64,000 bases of DNA from Anseranas semipalmata (lineage: Eukaryota; Chordata; Aves; Anseriformes; Anseranatidae), in contig VXAA01000606.1 of assembly GCA_013399115.1 (NCBI GenBank), forward strand, positions 529,372 through 593,371, read 5' to 3'. The position numbers were made by a program, and so were the translations under genes. The first letter of the stretch is position 1. Each line of letters begins with the position of its first letter. The notes beneath the pieces were generated by a model, which saw nothing but the letters and a program-made list of their open reading frames with translations, did not search any database and was not told the origin of the DNA. Below are positions 47,901 through 59,925 of this stretch, piece after piece.

Positions 47901-48244
47901 GCTAATCTCAGACCAGACACCTCAGCACTTACCTTCAGTCAAAAGTCAGTGGTTTTTTTTGCAACGTTCATGTAATAATAACAATACTTAGTGATTGTAA
48001 GCATATATCTTACAGCATTTTAGCCAGGTGTGTAAATTGTACTAGGCGCACACATTGATTTAACTTCCCAAAATCAATTTTCTTATTTTGATGACTTTTA
48101 TTTTGTCCATTTAAAACAACACTTCAGGTGCTGGCTTTGAGCCACTTCCATTCCCAGTATAGAGCATCCAAATATTGACTTGTACCAGCTTAATGAAATT
48201 GATTTTGACTTCTCACCTTTTATTATTTTGGTGGGAGGTTGTGT

Positions 48245-48350
48245 GCAGACCAACTCTATAATGAAACTGGATGATTTACTCAATACCACACAGCAAATCA
48301 GTGCCACAGCTGGAGACGAGAGCAGGTTTCTACAGAGACCCACCGCACAA
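48245..48350 (-). repeat. MIR-like core-SINE fragment
   Basis: 'ataccacacagcaaatcagtgccacagctggaga' is the reverse of the MIR core ('aaggtcacacagctagtaagtggcagagctggga' on the reverse strand). Only the core region is preserved. Confidence 0.6.
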
Positions 48351-48487
48351 ATTTGACTACCTGTCCTGAAAAGCAGCATGACTGGATTGTCTGAAAACTC
48401 CAGTTTATGTATTGGTTTCTCTCTAATCTCTTAAGGAGAGGTTTCTGTGAGGATGACTTGGCTGGAATGTCTGTTCCTGATCTTTTC

Positions 48488-48614
48488 TATTGTATTGTAT
48501 TGTATTCTATTCTATTCTATTCTATTCTATTCTATTCTATTCTATTCTATTCTATTCTGTTCCGTTCCGTTCCGTTCCATTCCATTCCATTCCATTCCAT
48601 TCCATTCCACTCCT
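48488..48614. repeat. compound pentanucleotide array TATTG-TATTC-GTTCC-ATTCC
   Basis: About 125 bp keep a strict 5-bp phase while the unit changes stepwise: about 3 TATTG, about 11 TATTC, about 4 GTTCC (TTCCG) and about 6-7 ATTCC (TTCCA) units. The last motif is the GGAAT unit that also builds human satellite II/III. The Ser/Pro/Phe/His-rich peptides read through it are repeat artefacts. Confidence 0.97.
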
Positions 48615-49415
48615 TGCAGTGACCTTATTGCTATGGTATCTGTGTATGACACTATAAGGACATTAGTTGCTGTCTGTCACGTGTGGTTCATTTGCTTTCT
48701 TTTGCTCCCATATTCTCTCAGCCTGAGGAGTTTAGAGATGGTTTGATGGAAGCGTGTGGCAGGTCTTTGGAGACACAAGCGATTCAAAGCCAATCAATGC
48801 ATCTATAAATCCTTGTAAAGCTCAGATCCTGGATACCTGGTTACTCTTTCATTATGCGTTGACCCAGCAAATGAGGCTGGGGTATTCCTAAGACACTCTT
48901 CATTTTTCACTGTGCTGCACTCTGTGTAATTTCTCCATGGCATGCATGAAGGAAAAATTGTATCTTGTAAACATTGATTTACTTATTATTCTGTTTGTTT
49001 GGATAGCCTTAAAAATGGGCATTTATCTATAGTGTAGGTCTTTTAAAGAAAGACTGGATAGCCAGACATATGTGAGTGTGGTCATACAGAGACCATCTAT
49101 GATGACTAATTCAAAAGTACTCCTCTCCCCATTTCCTAAAACTGACTTTTACCTCCCAAAGGAGACTGCAATTTAGCGTAACTACTTTGTGGGCACAGAT
49201 TTCTGCAAAGTCCTCCATGAAAAGCTACCATTCTTCAGGTATTAACGTTTGAGGGCAACTGTTTTGTTTGCTGGAGGATGGAAGGCGAAAACTGTAAGGA
49301 CTTCAGGCAATATATATGTAATGACTGACAGCCGAAATACAGAGACATAAAGAAATGGATGTCAGGGCTAATGCAGTTCTGCACATCTCCATCACACAGT
49401 TCAGACATGGGCATT
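48615..49415. other. non-coding stretch, nothing recognised
   Basis: No repeat, exon or RNA gene was identified between the pentamer array and the candidate block at 49.42 kb. Confidence 0.5.
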
Positions 49416-49419
49416 TTTC

Positions 49420-49600
49420 TTTTTCAGCCTCTGTGTTTTAAAACAAACCGGATTGGGGCCATTGCTGCCTGTAGATTATGGCCCTCGAAGTGATAAACAT
49501 GCTGTTCCATTGCTATTTGCCCCATGAGATAAACATTTCTGATGGATTTTTCTGACAAAACTGAGAAACCTAATAATCGCAACGTCAGAAAAAAAGTGAA
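49420..49600. promoter_or_regulatory. candidate conserved non-coding block
   Basis: The segment has no repeats and carries retained CpGs ('ccctcgaagtg', 'aatcgcaacgtcag'), two GATA-like 'gataaaca' words (about 49492 and 49530) and a forkhead-like 'ataaaca'. Enhancer identity is inferred. Confidence 0.2.
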
Positions 49601-52600
49601 AACTGATTCAGTTTGATCCCCAAAGGACAGGAGAGGGAAAACAGCAATAGGAGATACAGTTCTGTAAGACTGAACTTGTCAAAGCTCTTTTAGACTGCTT
49701 TGAATAAGCATATCCGCTTGGTATTATAAATAAAGACATCAGACAGTAATTTGCATGGATTAGGATTGTTAACATTTATCAATTGCTGGGTTTTAAAGAA
49801 CTCCCAAATTCTTGATAGGAGTATCTCTTTGTAGTGAAAGATTCATGGTGGGAGTGAAAAAAATCTGATGAATTTAAAGCTACAGATGAGAGAAAGCAAA
49901 GCCATCCAGATCTAAACTGAGATACCATTAGTGGTTCCCATAAATCAAATCATGTTTATAGCAGGGATACAGTTGAATTACCATCTGGACTTTTTAACCT
50001 CGACATTTATTTCCGAACCCTCCTCCAATATTGAAAGTAAACTTAACCCTTCCTTTCATCTTCGGGACTTTGACCTGGTGCCAGTTCTTATTTTGAAGGA
50101 ATGATCTGATTTTTGATGCAGACAGAATGTCACACGTGGCTTGAGGTTGGAAGGACTGGGAGTTTCTTGCAGAAGACAAAGTCATAAAAGAAATAAAATA
50201 CACTCAGTCTTAAATGAGATCAGCTGAATAGAGGGTCAGTGGGAATGAAGTCAGAGGGAGGATAAAGAAAGGAGGGCTCATTTTAATTCAGGTAGAGAAT
50301 GCAGATGGGGTCCAAGGACGATGTAGTGAAACATGTAATAGTCAAAGGGAACCTATAGTCTCTCAAAATCGGTGAGATTATTGGGAGGGTAGATGGGTGA
50401 TGAAGAGCTGGATCCTGTTTTCATTTGTGCTAATAACAAAATTGTCATTGCCTCTAATAGTGCAGCCACCTACTTCAGTGCTTTAACCCTTCAGTACTTT
50501 AACTCTTTACTGACCAAAAAAGTCAAGCTCCTATCACACAATTTTTAAAACATCAAGAAAAAAAAAAAACACCAAGATATTTGGATCTTGTTTTCTCTTT
50601 TACTTTTTCCTTTTGTTTTCCTTTCACTCTGCATCTGAACTTCCTGATTCAAACAAGGAGCTGCCAAAGTAATTAGCAAAGGATATTGTACTATTTCCAG
50701 CTCAAACTGAAAGGAGTGCAAAGAGAAATCACAGGAGAGTCTGGCTCTGCCGTAAGACACCAGTCCGTTCTGCAGAGGTCGTTGGTGTGAGTGGCTCAGA
50801 GGGCCAGGGTTTGTTCACAGGAAAACAGGAGATATTTCTGAGGATTACACTTTCCCATGTCACAGCTCCAACGTTTTTCTTCCTTCGTTCTATTTGGGCC
50901 CATAGGCAGCTTGGCACTGGACTGCAGGACCTGGCCAGCAGTGCTCTGGTTCCTCAGGGACTTCCCGCATGAATATGTGCTTCTTGTGCATCTCTGTAAC
51001 ATGGGGAGAGGAACATTTCTGTACATCACAGAGTGTTTGAAGGAGAAAGGTATTAACTTTGAGGTCCTCCAGTGACAGGTAACACTGCTTACATAAATGT
51101 ATATCCAGACAGCATAGAGGACACTAGTGAAACTGCGCTGCATGCATGTATGACCGTGACATATGCTTCTGGTGCAAAGCAGGGTGACCAGAGGGCCTTT
51201 AAGTGGCCAAGAGGGTGAGCTACAGGTCGGGAAACTCATCCTGGTGTCATGTTATCTAACAGGGAGAGCCAACTGGGCATCCTACCTGGCCATCCTACCT
51301 GGCCATCCTATCCTTGAATAAGGAGGAAGATGCTTTTCTTTGAAGGCTTGCTTCCCTGAAGGAAAAATGTCTTCCCACCTTCCTGCCAGAGCTATTTCTG
51401 TAATTGGCTTTGGTGTCATGCATTTCAATGTGAGCTGAAGGTTTTTACTCAGTCCTTATTAGAGATAAGCTCATATTTCATACCCAGGCTGGTGCCAGGA
51501 TCCTCTTAGTCTATTGGTGACATTACTGTCATTTCCTATCTCTCTCCTTCCTGAATTTACCTAACCCAGCTCCAGCCTTTTGTTGAAATGATTTTCTGCC
51601 TTCCGGCCCTGCGTGCCGTGTGTCAGATTATGTGCAAAAGGTCGCAACCCACTTCCCCTGACTTTAGACACAGGATGAGGAAATGAAGAGGAGTGAAGTT
51701 ACTGATTTCATTCTGGAGGTCAGGGTGGGTCTTCTTGGGGTAGGAGTGGAGTCTGAAGAGCAAATGTTGCCATTTGTTATCCATATTTTGTCAAACAAAC
51801 AAAAACCTCAGCAATTACTCATGTTGCTGAATCGGAAATACTTCTCAAAACAGCTGACAAATAGAACAGAAGGACAATAGGTGGACGGTGAGGAGAGATT
51901 ATATATATACACACACATATATATAGCACAGACACAAACATCCAGTTCTGTGGATGTTCATAAATTGAAGACATGTGGAGGAATCCTAGGATCATCTCTG
52001 AGCCACCCAAAGGGCAGGCAAGCTGCCTTGCTTGCTCGGTAATTCCCTTTTAGCATTGCACAGTCTAATTATGTGCTAACCCACATTCAAAAACTGTAAC
52101 GTCAAAAGGGTAAGTGTCTGAAATGGTGCCAGGAGAATGTTTTCCAGCACTGGGGAATCCCAAACTTTGCCCAGTACAGGACTGCACTGGCTCCAAGCCA
52201 GTAGCCTGAGGCCACACTGAAAGCACATGCAGAAGAAAATATCTTCGCCACCCTCCTCCTCTATTAGAGGATGAATATATGTATCCCCAGGTGTGCTGTT
52301 AGGACATGACCTGTGTCCTTCTCATGGGCAGAGATGGGACACTTCAGCCTGGAGCTGCTGAGGGCAGCCATCTTGTGCAAAGGACCAGGGGCCACCACAC
52401 AGAGTGCAATGAGAAACATGTACATCTACGTCTCCTGATGGTTTGGGGAGCAGCAGGGGTGGACCTTGGCTTCACGGGTGAGTCGGAGACAGTCCTCCTC
52501 CCCTACCCAACACAGTTTCATGTCCCTTGCACAAGTCCAGTAGTAGCTCAGGAACGCACATCCTGACCTGTATGCTCCAAATCTGCTGGTTTCCTCCCAG

Positions 52601-53139
52601 ATCTGTTGAATTAATCCTGAACTGGAGGGGGAGCAAAAAGAAAAAGAAAAGCAAACAAACGGAAAGGCAAAAACCTCAAAGCACTTCCTTTCTGCAGGTT
52701 GTTGGTTGTACCCAGAGCTCTGGCTGGTTTATGTATGCATTCAGAGTAAGTTCTCTGAGGAGTATCCTGCAGTCATTTCTCAGCGAGTGTGAACAAACTC
52801 ATTAACAGCTCCTTTACTGGAATGATAAGTTGTTTCTTAATGAAGGGAAAAATAAATACCCTCACTAACCCAGGCTCCATCACTAGAAGTCACACATCAT
52901 TCTTAAAGACTCCTTATTTTCCACCAGAGACATTTGTGTACAGCCCTTAAACAAAATGAGAGAGCTTGCTTCTCCTTCTTAGACGCTCTTTTAGATGCTC
53001 AAATTACACAGCATTTTTTAGATGCTTTTCAGAGTTTTACCCCAGATATGAGCAGCTTAGGTACAATAAAATAAAAAATAATGATCTGAGTCTTCACCCA
53101 TTTTAAGAAGGGAAAGTTTGTAGCACTTAAAACAGGGGA
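49601..53139. other. non-coding stretch with minor repeats
   Basis: It includes a 13-bp triplication at 51275-51313 and a short TA/CA tract at 51898-51926. The overlapping open frames at 50.73-51.24 kb on both strands (up to 147 codons) show no domain. Confidence 0.5.
51275..51313. repeat. 3 x 13-bp tandem repeat
   Basis: Three adjacent units of 'ggccatcctacct' occur; the first begins ggg and the last ends tatcc. It is a small recent minisatellite seed. Confidence 0.92.
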
Positions 53140-53310
53140 CCAAGACCCAAGAGACTGGGGATCTATTCCAAGTGCCGTGATTGACCTGCTATGTAGTTTT
53201 ACTTGTGGGGAAGTCACTTAAGCTCTTTGTGTTTCAAAGTGCCCATTTGTGAAATGGAGATAATAATGCCAAGCTCACAAGGGGGCTGTAAAGGTTAATT
53301 AAATAGAGTT
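53140..53310 (+). repeat. MIR-like core-SINE
   Basis: 'gacctgctatgtagttttacttgtggggaagtcacttaagctctttgtgtttcaaagtgcccatttgtgaaatggagataataatgcc...ctcacaagggggctgtaaaggttaattaaatag' follows the MIR consensus from 'tagctgtgtgac' through 'aaatggggataataat' to 'gttgtgaggattaaatgag'. This is the clearest SINE relic in the window. Confidence 0.82.
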
Positions 53311-54160
53311 TTTAGGTGATTTTCCTTCTCTGGATGAAAAGTGTGACAGAAGTATTGTTTATTAATGGAGCCAGTGCAAAACTGATAATTCTGAAATTTT
53401 TCAGTACAGAAATACAAGGTGATTTTTGTGTGTATGAAGAATGACCACATTACAACTTTTTTTTTTTTCCTTTATGATTGTCATTTATTCAAGTAAAATA
53501 GCTTGATCCTCCAAAATATGGGGGTGTTTTGCATTTATTTCTCCCCTTTTTCCTGTAACTACATGATGATGTTGGTACAAGCAACAAGAACGACTAGGCA
53601 TCACCATAAGGACTGTGAAAAAAATTCCATTTAAATAATATTTTGGATGTTTTACAAGCTTACATGCTTCAGGACATAAAACCACTTCTAAATTTTGAAT
53701 GTCAGGAGGAGGTATTGCAAAGCATTAGATTCAGCTGGTTGTTGATGCCTTTACAGGGCTTGATGCAAGCCATTTTCAAATGCAGATGCTTGGTTACTCT
53801 CACCCAGTCTCATATTTCTAACTCCATGTTTCTCTAGAAAAGGAAGTGATAATGCACCCAGGAAGATCTTATTCTTGAAAGTTTTCAGACTTTACTGCAA
53901 ACTGCACTGACCCAGCAGTGTGATTGCATGATTTGTTGCAGGCTGGCACAGCAGCACTCTGCAGGGTTGAGTCAGACCCACACATGTGGAGAAGGGGGTG
54001 GGCTCTGCATTCCCACCCTAGTGTGCATGGATGTGGGAACCTGTGTTAAGCCTGGTTCCAACACAGAACCATGTGCTTTGCAGAAACCAAATCTGCTCAC
54101 GTCCCTCACTTAAGTCACTGGTGGGAGTTTTCACTTTCATGTCATGTATGTGAACACAGT
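53311..54160. other. non-coding stretch, nothing recognised
   Basis: A T-run of about 12 near 53458-53468 is the only repeat noted. Confidence 0.5.
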
Positions 54161-54162
54161 GG

Positions 54163-54212
54163 ATTATTTTTATTTATTTTTATTTTTATTTTTATTTTTA
54201 TTTTTATTTTCA
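54163..54212. repeat. (ATTTTT)n hexanucleotide
   Basis: Six or more ATTTTT units follow shorter ATTT units. Confidence 0.95.
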
Positions 54213-55075
54213 TTACTGTTGGAGCCCTTCATCACTCTTCTGTAAAGGGATGCCCCAAGAAATTACAAGATAACAAGAGAAGAAATATAAGTTCAGCTTT
54301 TCTGAAAGTTGCTTACACTGGAGCTTGAGTTTGGGCTGAAGATTTACATGCTTTCCTTCTCTCGCTGAACAAGGTGACCTACCCCATAACCACAGAAATT
54401 CCAAATGAATAAGAGCTATTAAGTTATCTTGTCCACCTGCCCCCTCCGGCACAAGATTGAGAGGGTGACATGGTTTCTGGCAGTGGGCTGCGCACAACCC
54501 ATGACAGAGGCTGCACACAAATATGAATCATGTTGTACTTAAAAGGCCCAAATGAGTTTACTCTGGGCTCTTCACCCTTCGTTGTAGCTGGTCGGAATGG
54601 GGCCCTGGAACTTAAACAGGTTGACAAAACAGAGATTGAATCAATCCCTGAAAACAATAGTTTTAACCCTGTGAACTCCCCAGATGCTCTATTGGCTGCT
54701 AGTGCTTCTTGTGCCATTTTTGCCACTGAGAGATTCCCTGAGGATGCTGCTTTTAAGAAAAATGTATATAAAAACTACCCACTGTGTAAATCTAACATCA
54801 GTTAGTGGTTTCCCAAGTACAGCTTGTGGGATGGCTGCCTGAGTCTCAGATGAGAAAACAGTTCACTGCAGATTGGAGAGCCCTGTAAATGGAAAAGAGA
54901 ACCTGGAAAGACAAAGAAAAATGAGTCTTTTCAATAGCATCGAGGGAAATAGCATCTTGATTTTTTCTAGCTACATAAAGACTCTCACCCTCCCCACTCT
55001 CTTTCCAACCACTATGTGCCTGCATACCTGGAAATACTGCCTTGATATTAAAGATTGAGATTTGTTCAAGCTGCA
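54213..55075. other. non-coding stretch; one protein-like but unassigned frame
   Basis: A 91-codon + frame at 54530-54805 (starting MLYLKGPNEFTLGSSPFV) reads less repetitive than most, but an open frame of similar length runs antisense, and I recognise no domain or splice-bounded structure. It is not called as a gene. Confidence 0.45.
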
Positions 55076-55145
55076 CAAAAACCAACCAACCAACCAAACC
55101 AAACCAAACCAAACCAAACCAAAACAACAACAATGACAACAAAAA
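55076..55145. repeat. compound (AACC)n-(AACCA)n-(CAA)n microsatellite
   Basis: Tetranucleotide CCAA units give way to five CCAAA pentamers and then to CAA trinucleotides. The unit length itself changes along the array, unlike the fixed-phase pentamer at 48.5 kb. Confidence 0.95.
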
Positions 55146-56699
55146 CTTGACATGATCTTTGGGCTCTCTGACAAACTCTTAAAAAGCTAATTCACATGTA
55201 AACAGTCTCTGACATTTACCCACTGACAACAACATGAATTGAACTAAAATGTAATAAACCTCACTATGGCTATTATGGTGAACCCCCTTGCCTCTGCCAC
55301 CTGCTAGTTCTCTGCAGGTCAGGGAGAAAAGAAGGTCCTCTACCAAGCCTGGGAAGCTAGCAGGTGTGAGCAGCCCTGGACCAAAGCAGGAAGAGATTTT
55401 TGAATTCAAGCCCCTAGCTAACATCTCTTCTCTCTCATTTTAACTGAAATTGTCTCATCTGATGACAGTGCCTGTAGCAATGTCACTGGTAGTGTAAGGA
55501 GGAGGACAGCACCTCACCCGGCCCCAGTTTTCTATGAATTCGTCTGTGGGAAAGGCTGCAGCATCTTTACAGCTTCCTCTCTAGTATCATGGACTTTCGT
55601 TTACACATTTCTCTCCTTGGGGGTCCAGCTAGATCTCATTTTCCCAGACTGGTATGTTTAGGCCTGCATTCGAAAAAAAGGACCAAACACCAGCAATGTT
55701 AAGATCAGAATTTGGGAGTCACTGACCATGGCAGAATGGATTTGTTCAAGAGTTGTGCTGACCTTGCCACATTGGTACCATCTGGGGAGTAAAACTCCTC
55801 AGTGTATACTGTGGAGATCTGCATGTTCAGGGGGTGTTTTGAGGAAAAGATTCACAAACTTCCTATCCTTTGGGAACACCATAAAATGTCATTGCTTGCT
55901 CATATATTGGTCCAAAGCTTGGCTTCTTTGAGATTGTTTGTACTGAAGCTGGCCAGTTTTTCTTAGGCAGTCATTGACAGACATTCATGTACAGTTTGAG
56001 AAAATGGCTACTTTCACCCAGTATTTGTTCCCAGAAATATCTTCACTAACAATTATCAGCTGATGTCTCTGAAATCTTTGCCTAAAGATCTTTGCTTAAT
56101 CTAAATGTTGCTGTATCAGGATTTCACATATGATTCCTGAGCACTCATCTTTTATCTCTAGTTCTTAAACGAAATGGGCAATGAAAATTTTCACTGTGAA
56201 TTTTCACTGCCCTTTCTGTGCTAGCATGGCTATTCTTCTGCTTAAGTTGTGCCAGTAATACCCACAGGCTTCAGCTGAGTGTTCAAATGATTGTTCTGGG
56301 GGGGAAAAAATGAAAAAAAACTCACAACCAACAAACCTGATGCATTTGTTTGAGTGATGGAGAGTGACACAGACCTAAGCTGTTTGCACAGGTGAGGTCA
56401 AAATTTTGGCTGCCTTGCACATATGTCAGGGCATGTGGGTGCATGTAGATATGTATTACTGTGAACATCTTCTGTGCTTCTAAAGAGAAGTTTATAGAGT
56501 TGCTGACATGATTTGCTCTAAGCTGTGATCTGCAGAGTGTCAGCTGGGAGACCATTTTCTTTTGGAAATGAAACAGAACAAAATAAATGCATTTGGTCGT
56601 TTCAGTAAATTCTGGGATGTAAAACAGGTTTCCCCAGCAAGAGCGAGAAGCTGTGCTCATTCCAGCAGCAGACTTAAAGAAAACACCTATCAGTCTTAG
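55146..56699. other. non-coding stretch with one hairpin
   Basis: The inverted repeat at 56171-56216 is the only clear structure. A short A-rich run lies near 56302-56320. Confidence 0.5.
56171..56216. other. 18-bp-stem hairpin
   Basis: 'gggcaatgaaaatt' (56176-56189) pairs with 'aattttcactgccc' (56199-56212) with one A-C mismatch and a 9-nt loop, and outer AAA/TTT bases extend it with a single bulge. 'aattttcactg' is also a direct repeat within it. It is too short for a typical pre-miRNA and is probably a quasi-palindrome. Confidence 0.5.
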
Positions 56700-57130
56700 T
56701 AGGGTTTGAGCACAGTGCTTATTAATCTGAATTTACATATCTTCCATTGAAATGGGAGGTTTACAAAGTGATCTGAATTAACGTGAGCTGACAGTCGCTG
56801 TGCTTACAGACCTTCAACGCGCTGTGTACAAGGGAAATAGTTTCCTTACCAGTCTTTGACATTCTCTGTTCAGAAGATTTTTTATTTTAACCCCAGTCCT
56901 AATTGCCCTTCAGTATCAAAATTAATTGTGTTTTCTGCTAAAAGGCCAGTGCAGTTTAAGGTTACTCCAGGGTCCCAGCAGCCGATGCATCTTCTGTAAA
57001 TGGCTTGATTGCCGTCTGTGGAGAGGAGAGCTGGGAGAGATTTGCTTGACCGAGGCTATACATTACAGTCCAATTAGTGTGAAGATCACTACATGAGTCT
57101 TTAACTTTATCTAGTAACTGTCGGCATCTC
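56700..57130. promoter_or_regulatory. candidate conserved enhancer, homeodomain cluster
   Basis: Three TAATTG/CAATTA core sites (56900-56905, 56923-56928 and 57071-57076), further ATTAAT/AATTAAC words and a MEIS-type TGACAG (about 56788) occur in 430 bp free of simple repeats. The block is followed directly by a CpG-richer segment. Function is inferred. Confidence 0.3.
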
Positions 57131-57290
57131 TAATGCTGAGAGCGGGTTGAGGAAGAGGGATGCAGAGCCCACCTGGGCAGCCATGCAGAGGCCGTGCCGC
57201 TTTGTCGGCTCCCCTCCATCCACCTCGCAGGCAGCAGAGGGAGCACTCGGAGGATGGAAATAGCCGGTGAGCTGCACTTCTCGTCTGAGG
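57120..57290. promoter_or_regulatory. CpG-retaining patch with CTCF-like word
   Basis: About ten CpGs occur in 170 bp of GC-richer sequence. 'gcagcagagggagca' (57231-57245) matches the CTCF core (ccasyagrgggcr) except at about two positions. An insulator or promoter role is speculative. Confidence 0.2.
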
Positions 57291-59844
57291 AATACTGAGA
57301 CAGCTATCCCTTTTTTCTCCTTTACTTCTTGGCTGTTTTACTGACATATTATTATATGGTTTTTGTTTTGTTTTGGTGCTTTTTTTGTTTTTGTTCTCGA
57401 ACTCTGCTGATTGTAGGTATGGATTCATTTAATATAACCTGAGGCAGTAGGCTGAAGTGCATGGGAATCTGCTAGCCCTGAGTCCTCTGAGCTAATGGAG
57501 AAGAATGAACACATCCAGAAAATGGATGAGATTCCCATGATGAAATTCAGAACTTGTTTCCCCCCTAGCATTGTCCCTCTATCCTACAGCCAGAGCTCCA
57601 GGCTCAGATGCTTCATTTAAGTACCCCAAAGTGAGCAAGAGTTAGACTTTTCATTGGTCTGTGCAAAAGCTCAGGAGCCCATGCTTGGCTCACAAGAAAA
57701 ATATAATTCCCAAGCAGAAAAAAACAATTCCAGCCAGAAATGTACTTTGTAGATCATAGAGTAGATCTAGGAGACAAGTAGTACAAATAATCTCCTCTAA
57801 ACTAGAAAATACTCCCTTTTTGATCTGCAAGGATGAAGACAGGCTATGATTTACAAGTATAATAACAACAGTGAATGGTCATCAACTGTAAGCATCTCAG
57901 TCTAGTCTTGAAGGGATAGTGGCCTTATAGCCCACACCTTGTGCAAGCGCCAACACATAAATGTCCTAAAAAATGGTTTTAAAGTATTTCATTGCTACAG
58001 TTATGCTCATACAAGTTTAGTCCATGATTTACATAATCACAGTCTCTGTATTGTTGTCAATGGTTATTACAAAAATTTTGATGAAACACCGGATTCTGCC
58101 TTATCAGCCAGAGTGCAGAAGCCTCAAACATGTGGAATTGATTTGCAGTTGGTCCATGCCCCAAGTCATTAGGCTTCTTGTCTGAAGTATCTGGGCCTCA
58201 TGCCTTCCAAAATGTCTTCTAAAAGTAGCTGGAACAACAGTATTAAACAAGACTATTAAGAAATGTTGAAAAAGTTTGAAAGCTCATGAAAAATAGAATG
58301 CAAAGTCCCTGACATTTTTCACATCTCCACCCTTTATTTTTCAGCTAATTTTAATGCTTAATGTCTTCATTTCTGAGTCAGTCTCCAAACCAGGAAATGA
58401 AGAGGCAGCTGCAAAAGTGGGAAAAACATGGGGAGAAAAACTTGTTATTTGACACCATCTCACAGAAGTTCCAAAACGGTGAACTTTCTGTAACAACTCC
58501 ACTTCTCATTACAATCTTATTTGACACTGGAGCAATCATGACTAAAAACAAAAACAACAAAAAAAAACCATTTACCTCAGTATTTCAGCATTTGGGATAT
58601 TACTTGGCACCATAATATGCTAGACAGCACACCCCTTCTATAATTTATTTTTTTTATTTAATTTTTATTTAATTTATTTATATGGTACCCATCACACTAA
58701 TTCTCTGCTGTTTTCCTTTCTGTGCACTCCAGAAGTGGTTATCTTCTCCTTCAGAATCTGTGACACAGCCATAGACCCCAACCATTATTTTCAGTTCTGT
58801 TTTACCTACTGGATTCACATACTTAAGATTCCACACAGCACCATTTTTTCTACATTGTTCACGACAGATCTTGCATCAATGTGCAATGTTGTGTTTGCCC
58901 AACTTGGAGATAAGGGAGTCTCTCTCTCTCAGAGGCATTTTAGATTAAATAAAGCTAGTAATGGGATGAGAGCTGAGTCTCATTTTCTGCTCTTCTAAAG
59001 GTCCTTTAAAATGACAACAAATTGAGACTCCTCTTCAGCTGGCTCAGGCAGCATAGCCATACTGAACAGCATTTTTTTTCCCAGTGGTAACCAAAATCAT
59101 GGATGGCTCAAAGTAGAAGCACCTAACATTTACCTTACCAGAACCTATTAAACTAAATATTCAAGAAGAAATAATATTGCATAGCATAATTATTCAATAG
59201 GGTTGTCCACCATGGGATAAATTAAAAGAAAAAATTCTTTGTTAGAGGAATAACAAAAAATAATGAGGTGGCTATCTCACCTTTCAGGTATATGCTAATA
59301 GCAACTAAATTCTGTGGTACACGAATTAGCAGGAGGCAAATTCCTGCTATTTGGGATTCCCACCAACTCCCCCTTATGACAGCTGGGTGAAGAGAATAAT
59401 AACTGCTGCAGAAGATAGCAAAGAACCACACTGAAAAGAAATATAAAGTAGCACTCCTAAGGGCTAAGGTGAGCAGGAATGTATGGCTGTGAAAGAAACT
59501 TCCTTGTCTGTAAGATCCTTGTGAATGGGTCACAAACAAATTTCTTGCTCCTTTTTGCAAAATCCTGACCCAGCTACTCTCAGACACAGGAAGCTGGAAC
59601 TTGGGGCCTTCAGTCTGATCTCCTCTGTGATGAGAACACAAATAATAATTAAAAATTGCTATAATATAACGCTTATTTGTGGCTGCAGCATTTGCAACCT
59701 CTCTGTCTTAACAGCTTGGAAGGAATACAAAGGAAAATTCTGCATGTCAGAAAGTTATGAAACAAAGGCAAAGTGGAGAGGAGATGGAAATATAAAGTCA
59801 AAATGAAACCCTCCATCTTTCTGTCAAACTGAAACAATAAATAA
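57291..59844. other. non-coding stretch with A/T simple repeats
   Basis: It includes a TTTTG-rich run at 57358-57395 and an ATTT-rich run at 58641-58682. No exon, RNA gene or clear transposon was identified. Confidence 0.5.
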
Positions 59845-59925
59845 TAATGGCATCTTGCATTTATATAGTGGCTTTCATCCAGAAAGCCTGGAAAGCTCTT
59901 TGGAAACTTTACAAACTACTGTGGA
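59845..59925 (-). repeat. L2-type LINE/SINE 3' tail
   Basis: 'gcatttatatagtggctttcatccagaaagcc' and 'aaagctctttggaaactttacaaac' are the reverse complement of the same tail seen at 23.1 kb ('tttgtaaagcgctttgagatcc...gaaaggcgctatataaatgc'). Confidence 0.65.

Noticed and set aside
48407..48746. Ser/Phe/Pro-rich frames over the pentamer array
   Set aside because: Fully explained by translation of TATTC/TTCCA repeats.
54530..54805. 91-codon protein-like frame
   Set aside because: Composition looked protein-like but no domain was recognised and a long antisense frame overlaps; no evidence of constraint is visible in one sequence.
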